DNA from: Symbiodinium natans
Lineage: Eukaryota > Sar > Dinophyceae > Suessiales > Symbiodiniaceae
NCBI GenBank assembly: GCA_905221605.1
Contig: CAJNDS010002535.1
Location: 239,501 to 303,500, forward strand
DNA: 64,000 bases
Reading direction: 5' to 3'
Position numbers and translations under genes: made by a program. Below are positions 34,734 to 42,519 of the stretch, piece after piece. The notes below the pieces were generated by a model. It was given only the letters and a program-made list of their open reading frames with translations. It was not told where the DNA came from and did no database searches. The first letter of the stretch is position 1. Every line of letters starts with the position of its first letter.

Positions 34734-37700
34734 TAGGGTTTAGGGTTTAGGGTGAATGTCAACTATAATCCTTGTAGTGGAATGATAGGAACGTCTCGCT
34801 TCCACTTAGAGCTTCTCACCGATGCAGGGCTTTTGACCCATGGCCAAGGTTGTGTACCAACCAAGTGGGAGGTCCCCAATGGTGCGGCAAACGATCACTT
34901 GGTGACTGCCTGCTGGTTTTTACGAGGTTTTCGTGCTTTTCGCACCACCGCGTGTTGCGTCCCCTTGGATGCCGTTTCGGAGGCCTCCCGAAGGGCCCCG
35001 CGCGAATTTGAAGCAATTCTGGGCGGGGTCGGCGGCTGGGGCGCTCGCCCCTTAAAGCTAGCGCTTTAGTGCGACGCGGGCTCCGCCCTGGACCACGGGG
35101 GGTGGGGGGGGGGGAGGGGGGGGGGGGGGGGTACGGGGTGAGGGAGGGGGGAGGGGGGGGGGGGGGGTAGTAGGGTGCCAACACTTTTGCAAAACAACAA
35201 ATGAGGTTGCTGGTCCTTCTCCTGTGGGGGGGGGCTAGGCAGGGGGGTAGGGGAGGGGGGGGGGGTACGGGGGGAGGGCAGGGGTTGGCCGCCTTCCAAA
35301 GGCCGTTCGCGCCCTGTCAGGCTCTTGATTGCCTGGCTCAGACGACTCTGCCCCTGGGGAAACACTCAGACCAAGGTCAAGACGTCAACCCTTAGTACAC
35401 CTGCCAAAGCCCGGCGTTGTTTGGTAAGGTCCTGGTTTGGTGCTTGGGAAGGTTTGTGTCTTGGGGGCCTAGGGGGCTTCTAGGGTTCATGGCAACGCAA
35501 GCCCAAAAGCAACAGCACTCCACCTCTGGCGTCCGGGCGTTGAAAATCAACCCTCACGGGGGTTGTTGCCCCCTGGGGGGTTGCGCTTTAAGGCTTGGGG
35601 CCAAAAAGGGCTTAGCTCTCCCCTAAACCCTAAACCCTAAACCCTAAACCCTAAACCCTAAACCCTAAACCCTAAACCCTAAACCCTAAACCCTAAACCC
35701 TAAACCCGAAACCCTGACTCTAAGGGTAAGGTTTCGGGTTGGGCTCGGAGGAAGTCATGATGAGAGGGAGGAGGGGGTCCTAGAAGCGCAGGGGCGAGGA
35801 GATCGCTCCACGGGAACCCGAAAACTTCAACCCTAAACGTGCATCATTCGGGTGTAACCCCACATATTCCCCTTGCTACTCTAGGTCTGACACTCCCCTA
35901 AACCCTACACCCCTAAAACCCCAAACGCCTAAAGCAACTAAAGCCCCTAAAGCCCTTAAAGCCCAAAACCCCTCAAATCCGAAAAGCCGTAAAACCCTTC
36001 AAAACAGCAAAGCCCTAAACCTCTGGACCCTAAACTCGAATCCCTAAACCCTAAAACCCTAAAACCCTAAAGCTGACAAAGGCCGGTGGCCTCTTTATCT
36101 GTTAACCTTATACCGTAATGTAGCCCCTAGATACCCTACTAAGAAGCCCAATATATGCCCCCAGAAAACAGAGACCACCAACCCATATGAAGTAGGGTTT
36201 ATATTTCTTGTATCCCCAAAAGGCCACCAGGTATATACACTCACCAATTTTAAAAGGGAACCTTATATACACTCACCAAGAACAGTAATATGAACCCTGC
36301 TTCATATAACCTGTAGCCCTCAGGGTTGACCGGAACATTCTGGAGCCCCTGGCGCCGCGGCGCTGCCGTCGGTCGTAAAGAAATCCACAGCCTGAAGTAT
36401 GGGTTTAGGGTTTAGGGTTTAGGGTTTAGGGTTTAGGGTTTAGGGTTTAGGGTTTAGGGTTTAGAGATATAGGGAGTTGCTTGGAGGCTCATGTGTAGAT
36501 ATATCTGGGGCTACAAGCATTTGCCTCCGAATTCTATATTGCCAGATTTAGGGCACCGATAGCCGCACCTGTAACTACCCAGGATCACGAAGCTTCAAGC
36601 AGGTTTCGGGAGTTGAGGGGTTAGGGTGTAGGGTTTAGGGTTTAGGATTTAGGTGTTCAGGGATTGGAGGCTTCAGGGCTTGAGGGCTTTGGTTTAGGGC
36701 TTTCGGGGCCGGGATTTTGGGGCCAGACACCCTAAGCCCCCAAACCGCAAACGCTAACCGCACCCCTAAAACCTAAACCCTAAACCCTAAACTAGGGTGG
36801 CCCTTAAAACCGTCTGAAAAATACTCCTATCTATAGACATGATTCTCTCAAACCCAATAAGCGAAAAAAATCAAATGTCCCAGGGGCCTACCTAGCAAAC
36901 CCTAAAATCCTATACCCTAAACCCTAAACCCTAAACCCCTACAGCCCAAACCCTGAACCTCGGCATCCGGCCTTGCGCTTGACCCCCTTCTTGTGCTCCT
37001 GGGCCAGGTGAGCTTGGGATTGTTCGGGCTTCGGGTTTAGGGTTTAGGGTTTAGGGTTTGGGGTTTGGGGTTTAGGGTTTAGGGCTACTGCGTATCCCCT
37101 AGACGCCCTCTTATAATCCCCAAAACCCGCCTTACTAACCCTAAACCCTATACCCTAATCATGACAAACAAGGCCCCTCCAGCCGAACACTAGGGTTGAG
37201 TGCTTAAAATAGGGTTTAGGGTTTAGGGTTTAGGGTTTAGGGTTCAGCATCTCTGGTCCAAGCATTCACTAAGGGTTTTTGTCATCACCATACGTGTTTG
37301 GCATCACCCCTCCCTCCCAGATCCCTCTTCATCTGAATTACATATCTTCTTTCTTACTTTAGTTGATCATTTAGCTCGCAACATTCTGTCTCGATTCGGC
37401 ACCGTCTAGTCAATTCGGCACACGGATAATACACAGCCGCGTCGGTTTTCTGGATTTTTTGACCAAAACACCGGTTTCAAAATTTCCAATTTTTCAAGGT
37501 TTTTCAAGGTTTTTCAGAGTTTTTCAATGTTTTTTAAGGTTTTTCAATGTTTTCAGGGTTTTTAAGCCTCAGTTCTGATGAAGGGCCGCCCCCGCGACCT
37601 TTTCACAGCCTAGTTTTGGTCAAGGGGGGGTGGTATTTTTCAATTTTAAAGGCAAAATAGTCTTCGGAGACCCCCCCTTGCCTCAAATTCCGACCCCCCT

Positions 37701-40700
37701 TGAGAGGTAAAGTTTGCTTCCAAAAACACCCCAAATGAGGGGGACCCCAGGATCGGCCCGGTCCCTATTTAAAATGTGATTTTTTAGTACTGAAATTGAC
37801 GGTCCCGGGTGGGCTCTCGTTTTCTGGATTTTTTCACCAAAACGGAGCCTTCACCTCAGGATTGCAAGTTTTTCAAGATTTTTCAGAGTTTTTCAGTGTT
37901 TTTTAAGGTTTTTCAATGTTTTTCAGTGTTTTTAAGCCTCAGTTCTGATGAAGGGCCCCCGCGACCTTTTCACAGCCTAATTTTGGTCAAGGGGGGGTGG
38001 TATTTTTCAATTTTAAAGGCAAAATAGTCTTTGGAGACCCCCCCTTGCCTCAAACTCCGACCCCCCCTTGAAAGGGAAAGTTTGCTTCTAAAAACACCGG
38101 GGACCCCAGGATTGGGCCGGGTCCCTATTAAAAATGCGATTTTTTAGTACTGAAACCGACGGTTCTGGGTGGGCTCTCGTTTTCTGGGTTTTTTGACCAA
38201 AACGGAGCTTTCACCTCAGGATTGCAAGTTTTTCAAGGTTTTTCAAAGTTTTTCAGAGTTTTTCAATGTCTTTTAATGTTTTTCAATGTTTTTCAGTGTT
38301 TTTAAGCCTCAATGCTGACGAAGGGCCGCCCCCGCGACCTTTTCACAGCCTAGTTTTGGTCAAGGGGGGGTGGTATTTTTCAATTTTAAAGGCAAAATAG
38401 TCTTCGGAGACCCCCCCTTGCCTCAAACTCCGACCCCCCCTTGAGAGGGAAAGTTTGCCTCCAAAAACACCCCAAATGAGGGGGACCCCAGGATCGGCCC
38501 GGGTCCCTATTTAAAATGTGATTTTTTAATACTGAAATCGACGGTCCCGGGTGGGCTCTCGTTTTCTGGATTTTTGACCAAAACGGCCCCTCCCAGCAAG
38601 TCCCCGGGCCTCCTCGGAATACTAAATTACGAAGCCGGACCTCCCCGGAATACTAAATTACGAAGCCGGGCTTCGCCGGAATACTAAATTACGAAGCCGG
38701 GCCTCCCCGCAATACTAAATTACGAAGCCGGGCCTCCCCGGAATACTAAATTACGAAGCCGGGCCTCCCCGGAATACTAAATTACGAAGCCGGGCCTCCC
38801 CGGAATACTAAATTACGAAGCCGGGCCTCCCCGGAATACTAAATTACGAAGCCGGGCCTCCCCGGAATACTAAATTACGAAGCCGGGCCTCCCCGGAATA
38901 CTAAATTACGAAGCCGGGCCTCCCCGGAATACTAAATTACGAAGCCGGGCCTCCCCGGAATACTAAATTACGAAGCCGGGCCTCCCCGGAATACTAAATT
39001 ACGAAGCCGGGCCTCCCCGGAATACTAAATTACGAAGCCGGGCCTCGCCCGAATACTAAAGTACGAAGCCGGGCCTCCCCAGAGAGGCCCCTGAACCCTA
39101 AATCCTAAATCCTAAATCCTAAATCCTAAATCCTAAATCCTAAAGCCTCAAAAAATCATAATCAGAACACGACCCCATTAAGGTTTAAATATACATAGGT
39201 AGAGAGGGTTTAGGGTTTAGGGTTTAAGGTTTAGGGTTTAGGGTTTAGGTTGCATGCCCGAAGGACTCTCAATTCCCTAACCAGCAGACCCTTAGACCCT
39301 TAGATTAGACCCGAACACCTTAAAACCTTTCGAACCTTCAAGCCCTAAACCGCCCTGAACCCTAAACCCTAAACCCTAATCCCCAAAAACCCTAAACCCG
39401 AAACCCTAAGCAACCAAGAACCCTTAAAGCCCTGAACCCTCGAACCCGAAAACCCTGAGGCCCAGATTTGCAGAGGGCAGGGACTAAGAAATCCGAGGCC
39501 CCGGATCTTGAAGAATCATCCCACGAACCGTCGAGGGTTGGGGTTTGTTGGTGGGGTTTCGGGCTAAGGGTTGGGAGGTTCCCTCCCCTGTACTAGGGAT
39601 TGCAATGGGGGAGCGGGTACTAGAAGCCCTACTAAGGACTAAGGTAAGGGTTTAGAGTTTAGAGTGTAAGTTTTTGGATTCGGGTCTTTCGAGTTTAGAG
39701 TTTAAGTTCTGGGGTTCGCGTCTTTAGAGCTTAGAGTGTAAGTTTAAGGATTCGGGTCTTCGGTCCTTCTTTCAGAGGACCAGGTGCTTGAACGCACCAT
39801 GGGTTTAGGTTTGGGGACTATCGGGTCGCCCGTTTCTTGGGTACTGGGCTAATGTGGGCCCTTGGGCTCAGGTTTAGGGTTTAGGGTTTAGGGTTTAGGG
39901 TTTAGGGTTTCGGGTTTAGGGCTACGGGAACCCAAAAATGCACGGTCCTCGGTGATCAGCAGCTGGTAGTTGTTGTCCAATTCCTTTTCAGGGACGACCC
40001 GGCTTAAGACAAGGGTTTAGAGGCGCAGGAGCTTTCGGGACTGGGGGCTTTAGGGTAAGTGACACCACATGCGGGTAGACTCAAGATTGAAGACACGGCT
40101 AAAACTCAAACGGATGGGCCCAGAACGCAAAAACAATCCTTGCTTCCTAAGGCTCCCCAAGAGAGTGAGGGCTATTAGAACCGCCCCAACCCTGTACCCT
40201 AAACCCTCCCAGCCCCACAGTTGGGCAAACTTCCCATTACGTGCTCAAGAGACCGCGGGTTCTAACCGGAGAGGTGCCATAAACCACCTCAGCCAAACCC
40301 CTGCCTAACCCCCATACCCTAAACTCTGAACCCTAGCTAGGGTCTGGAAGTTATCCTTGAGGGTCTAGAGTCTGGGATTCAATCGGCCGCGCCGAGATCC
40401 AATTCATAAAGAGTTTACAGGGTTTACGTTTTCGTGAGTGTCATGCCTCCTGTTTAGGGTTTAGGGTTTAGGAGTTAGGGTTTAGGATTTAGGGTTTAAG
40501 GTTTTAGGGTATTAGGGTGCCAATCCCACACCCACAACCCCAAGCCCCCCAAAGCCAAACCCCCAAAACGCCAAGTGCCGTCAAACTCCAAACCGAAACC
40601 CGAAGCTGAAATACCCCCAAACACCTGACCCCCTAGACACCCGAACCAAAACCCTGAAGCCCCCCCAAAATGGGTTTAGGGTTTAGGGTTTAGGGTTTAG

Positions 40701-41481
40701 GGTTTAGGGTTTAGGGCTTGGGAAGACCTGCCAGCCTCCCGGTCGTACTTGAAGGCGGTGGATAGGAGGTGCTGGATCTTATCCAAGTACAGGCCACCTC
40801 CCAGAGGTCGCCCCAGACACGAAACCCAATTTGGGTTTAGGGTTTAGGGCTTGGGGTTTAGGGTGTAGGGCTTGGGGTTTAGGGTTCAGGGTTCAGGGTT
40901 TAGGGTTCCGGGTTATTAGGAGGACTCAGGGCCCTACATGGCAACCCAAAACCCTCGCCTCTCGAAGCCCCTTTGTTTTGCCGAAAGCTTGTTGCACGCA
41001 GCAAGCCTCCGAATCGAATTAGCCCATATACCCTACATGAACCTAGGGTAGTGTTTGGGGTTTAGGGGATGGGGAAGATTTAGCCCAAACATCCTAAACC
41101 CAAATAGCCGGACACCCTAACCCTAAACCCTAGACCTTTAGGTTCAGGGCGTGGTTTTAGGGCTATTGGCCTTAGCTTCCCCAGCAACCTGTGGTTTAGG
41201 GTTTAGGGTTTAGGGTTCAGGGTTTAAGGGTGGGGAGCAGGGACCTACCACCGGGCAACCGAGGGTCCTCAAGTCGGAAATTGTCGTACATGATATCCCC
41301 CCATAGCTAATGTTCTCAAGTGGGGGGGGGGGGGGAGGGGGTTCGTCCATCTTCTCCATTTTACATGAATTGTCAGGTTTGTGATTCCACGATCCTAATC
41401 TCCTACACCTCCCTACGAGGAGTCCGTCAAAGAGCAGCGTCAGAAGAAGTTCGCGTGGCCCGCCGCCGCGGGTGCTGGCGC
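22644..41481 (-). CDS. RTEL1/FANCJ-type superfamily 2 DNA helicase, C-terminal half, ~25 micro-exons
   Basis: Assembled by eye; exons (plus coordinates, 5' to 3'): 41417-41481, 41260-41314, 40736-40797, 39948-39983, 36972-36998, ~36355-36391, ~35313-35353, 34530-34608, 34220-34244, 33394-33436, 32382-32434, 31829-31872, 31480-31530, 30972-31001, 30323-30369, 29891-29956, 29384-29411, 28835-28873, 28025-28079, 27243-27298, 26253-26282, 25693-25749, 24964-25020, 23923-23968, 22644-22711. The ~1.2 kb of sequence encodes about 400 residues and reading phase is kept across the junctions. Family motifs appear in order: WCFS, TSGTLSPL, FPVMLENSHVI, PDGLLLAFSSYG, VFEEPK, AVCRGKLCEGIDF, VGIPYPA, AVNQTLGRAIRHR, DYGAVVLCDARY. 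These belong to the XPD/FANCJ/DDX11/RTEL1 helicases that unwind DNA or G-quadruplexes; spacing fits RTEL1 or FANCJ best. Motifs I and II and the Fe-S cysteines were not found, so the 5' half is missing, elsewhere or unrecognised. The 3' end beyond 22644 is unresolved. Confidence 0.85.
22740..23922. other. Helicase intron with C/G-rich repeats
   Basis: It contains CCCTAAA at 22739-22800, a G-run at 22892-22904 and unique AT-moderate sequence at 22980-23450 with no exon I can support. A coding-like minus fragment at about 23525-23605 (SKIGVVEDFGGMSGKN) does not fit the helicase order. Confidence 0.5.
23670..23880. repeat. Poly-G (~69 nt) followed by GGTGAT/GGTTGGTGG repeat
   Basis: An uninterrupted G-run spans about 23670-23738. 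A GGTGGTGGGTGAT-type minisatellite then runs to about 23880. It lies in the helicase intron, about 40 bp downstream of the motif VI exon in sense. Such runs are prone to sequencing error, so the exact length is uncertain. In RNA sense it is a C-run. Confidence 0.85.
24122..24200. repeat. (TG)n, poly-T and poly-G microsatellite
   Basis: TG repeats at 24122-24148, then T-rich and poly-T (24168-24190), then a G-run (24191-24200). In the sense direction of the helicase gene this is a C-run, poly-A and CA-repeat inside an intron. Confidence 0.85.
26040..26070. repeat. Poly-C / poly-A junction
   Basis: CTGCTTAAGGACC is followed by a C-run and an A-run (26037-26068). It resembles one end of the foldback element at 19918 (CTGCTTAAGATCCCCCCCCA), so it is probably a solo end. 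Confidence 0.5.
27585..27690. mobile_element. Dispersed element, shared with 36178-36270 (inverted)
   Basis: ATTGGTGAGTGTAGATAATT, TTTTTGGGGATGCGAGAAAG and CCTACTTCACATGG here correspond to the reverse complement of ACCCATATGAAGTAGGGTTT and CACTCACCAATTTTAAAAGG near 36190-36260. The two copies are in opposite orientation and both sit in helicase introns. Ends are not defined. Confidence 0.6.
28232..28440. repeat. TTTAGGG array, ~29 copies
   Basis: A nearly perfect heptamer array with one TTTAGGTG-type break near 28334. It lies between helicase exons 28835-28873 and 28025-28079. In sense orientation it reads CCCTAAA and precedes the acceptor of the latter exon by ~150 bp. Confidence 0.97.
28835..31530 (-). 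CDS. Helicase gene: exons with motif IV region
   Basis: 31480-31530 reads VSLDATFANRNELSYAK, 30972-31001 ELGNTVKRLA, 30323-30369 ATTPDGLLLAFSSYGM, 29891-29956 KESIFETWRRIGLLSEIASE, 29384-29411 RASWEHVAE (a 28-bp exon) and 28835-28873 QPTEEKPVFEEPK. Joined, they match the LG....A...PDGLL.FF.SY..........W....KP.F.EP pattern with no gaps between SY and W. The intron between 31480 and 31001 contains a coding-like stretch at 31266-31420 that does not fit the protein order. Confidence 0.88.
28925..29038. repeat. CCCTAAA array, ~16 copies
   Basis: Perfect heptamers on the plus strand, in the helicase intron upstream (sense) of exon 28835-28873. A C-run (28800-28820) lies on the other side of that exon. 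Confidence 0.97.
29700..29810. mobile_element. Small foldback element
   Basis: GGAATGAGGGAATGAGGTA on the left and TACCTAATTCCCTCAATCC on the right are inverted matches. The interior is TA-rich. It is non-coding and sits between helicase exons 29891 and 29411. Confidence 0.55.
31829..34608 (-). CDS. Helicase gene: exons with WCFS, motif III and the following core
   Basis: 34530-34608 gives TPRTLYLWCFSCSVAMRDLQ; 34220-34244 gives VYSVIITSG, which splices in phase to TLSPLQSTADAFGA (33394-33436), making the SGTLSP motif III across an intron; 32382-32434 gives SEVPFPVMLENSHVIDP; 31829-31872 gives KQLLGAVVCKGPQQ. The order and spacing equal those of RTEL1-type proteins. Four of the five donors are GC. 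Confidence 0.88.
31910..32234. repeat. TTTAGGG to TTTAGGGG variant array
   Basis: It starts as irregular TTTAGGG/TGTAGGG and from about 32020 becomes a homogeneous 8-bp TTTAGGGG array of ~25 copies to 32234. The 8-mer block shows local amplification of a variant rather than telomerase-type addition of a 7-mer. It lies between helicase exons 32382 and 31872. Confidence 0.95.
32573..32693. mobile_element. Dispersed element, family H
   Basis: GGGGCCTGCATAATTAGAAC, a G-rich spacer, then AAAGGGACCCTAAGGGAA and TTAGTAATTCTTCC. A copy at 60076-60195 shares GGGGCCTGAATATTTAGAA, AAAGGGACCCCTAAGGGAA and TTAGTAATTATTCC. It is non-coding. Confidence 0.65.
32803..33138. mobile_element. TIR element, family A (MITE-like), inverted second copy
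   Basis: It has the same 336-bp length as the copy at 21775-22110. Left end AATCCGAGCTTCTGTTTAAT; right end (reverse-complemented) AATCCCGAGCATCAGTTTAA. A G/C homopolymer lies inside the left end, as in the other copy. It is located in the helicase intron between 33394 and 32434. The flanks TTTA...TAGG leave a TA target duplication possible but unproven. Confidence 0.85.
33698..33920. mobile_element. TIR element, family B
   Basis: It runs from TACTTGGAGGTTCATGGCAC to GTGCCATGAACCTCCAAGTA, with perfect 20-bp inverted ends. The interior has TTATAAGTTATAA and TATAAGTACAG motifs. It lies in the helicase intron between 34220 and 33436. Confidence 0.85.
35080..35280. repeat. G-run cluster
   Basis: G-rich DNA with runs of up to ~14 G (GGGGAGGGGGGGGG type) lies between helicase exons 35353 and 34608. 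The minus-strand P-rich ORFs are artefacts of the homopolymers. The neighbouring plus ORF (34752-35069) has no known motif. Confidence 0.8.
35400..36340. other. Helicase intron, telomere-type arrays and unique DNA
   Basis: A perfect CCCTAAA array (~13 copies) spans 35619-35710. The reverse copy of the dispersed element shared with 27585 is at 36178-36270. No exon is supported in 35400-36340. A minus candidate at about 35740-35820 (GFPWSDLLAPALLG) is too weak to call. Confidence 0.5.
36402..36470. repeat. TTTAGGG array, ~9 copies
   Basis: Perfect heptamers begin 11 bp from the acceptor side of the tentative helicase exon ~36355-36391. In sense this is CCCTAAA immediately before an exon. Confidence 0.95.
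37440..38590. repeat. ~360-380-bp tandem repeat, 3 copies
   Basis: The landmark CTCGTTTTCTGGATTTTTT recurs at about 37816, 38175 and 38556, with a first diverged copy at ~37445. Each unit has a TTTTTCAAGGTTTTTCAG tract, then GCCTCAGTTCTGATGAAGGG, GGGTGGTATTTTTCAA and CCGGGTCCCTATTTAAAA. It lies entirely inside the ~3 kb helicase intron between 39948 and 36998. Confidence 0.9.
38608..39083. repeat. 31-bp minisatellite, ~15 copies
   Basis: The unit begins GAATACTAAATTACGAAGCC and continues GGGCCTCCCCG. Copies are nearly identical and contiguous, with no spacers. It directly follows the ~370-bp repeat. At its right end it passes into a CCTAAAT variant array (39095-39145). Confidence 0.97.
39948..41481 (-). 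CDS. Helicase gene: exons of the region before the WCFS motif
   Basis: Exon 41417-41481 reads ASTRGGGPRELLLTLLFDGL, 41260-41314 NISYGGISCTTISDLRTL, 40736-40797 GLYLDKIQHLLSTAFKYDRE and 39948-39983 ELDNNYQLLITE. In FANCJ/RTEL1 this part links the DEAH motif to the WCF motif and has a similar pattern (L..L...G.., ..L..LF....., DY.. I). Donors are GTAGGG, GTTGCC, GCTGGC and, for the last, an apparent GA. Similarity is weaker than in later exons, but the phases fit. Confidence 0.65.
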
Positions 41482-41499
41482 CTAGAGACGTCGTTTGGG

Positions 41500-42100
41500 A
41501 CAACCGAAACCCTAAACCCTAAACCCTAAACCCTAAACCCTAAACCCAATCCCCAGCTCCAAGTGTCAAATCTGGTTAGGATTTGGTGATTGGGGTTTAG
41601 GGTTTGGGGTTTGGGGCTTAGGGCTTTTAGGGTCCCTGAACCCGAGACCCCTGCACTCGACTCCTATCTCTGCATTTGTTCTCTGGTGCTGTGAAATGCC
41701 ACGTCGCATGCAACATTCCAAGATTACGATTGTGGAGATTCTGGCTACTATGCTTACTACGACTTTGGTTCTGACTGTTAGCGGCAGTTCTGATGATGGT
41801 TCGAATTCTGCTGATAGGTATACGTTTGAATATGGGGAGAAACGTTCAACCACGAGCCGCGGGCAACATACGATTTCGGGGAACATACACCGGAACAAGC
41901 TCTGCCTCCGACGGCGTCGGGCAGTAGGGTAAGGGGATTTCCTTCAACAAGTAGACCCCTGCAGGCCGCTGCAACTTTTGGTGCCGACGCTCTGCGCAGC
42001 CCAGCCAAGCAGGCGCAATCTTCATGTTCCTCCCCTAGACGAAAGACTCAGCCTCAAACTTCCCAACCGAAAACCCTAAACTCCTTAGAGCCCTAAACCC
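41500..42100. other. No supported exon
   Basis: It holds a CCCTAAA array (41511-41547), TTTAGGG motifs near 41590-41630 and a unique stretch (41640-42050) with overlapping ORFs on both strands. I searched it for DEAH- or GKT-type codons in minus frames and saw none. Confidence 0.5.
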
Positions 42101-42122
42101 TAAACCTCCGGATTGCCCCCAC

Positions 42123-42217
42123 CTGGCATGTGGGTTGCCCATGTGGTGCACAGGGGTCGTGAAGTTTGCTTGTCTCTTGCGGCTTAGCAGACTCGGGCCC
42201 TTGCCGTCCACCACTTC
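42123..42217 (-). CDS. Candidate exon between the glycosyltransferase and helicase genes
   Basis: The minus strand reads EVVDGKGPSLLSRKRQANFT and then TPVHHMGNPHAR. The acceptor is GCTGAG and the donor canonical (GCCAG|GTGGGG). It could be the last part of the glycosyltransferase or an early exon of the helicase gene; sequence alone does not decide. Confidence 0.5.
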
Positions 42218-42519
42218 CTCAGCTGATCCGAGTAGGACCACATGCCCAGAGAGCCCACTACCGCTCAATTAAGGAATATCACCCTAAACCCTATAAGCCC
42301 TAAACCCAAGTATACCCTTGCATGAAACAGGGATCCTGAATATGACTTAAGGCGTATGCCTTACTTCAGGGGTATTGGGCTCATTGGGTGCAAGCATCTC
42401 GTATACGTGCTACGGGTCTTTTAAGGTTTGGGGCCACTCTAGGGCCTCCTACACTTTAGGGTTTAGGGTTTAGGGTTTAGGGTTTAGGGCTTAGGGACCC
42501 TCAACCCCAAACCAAGCTG

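Noticed and set aside
38608-39083. CRISPR array
   Set aside because: The 31-bp units are contiguous, with no spacers, and this is eukaryotic DNA.
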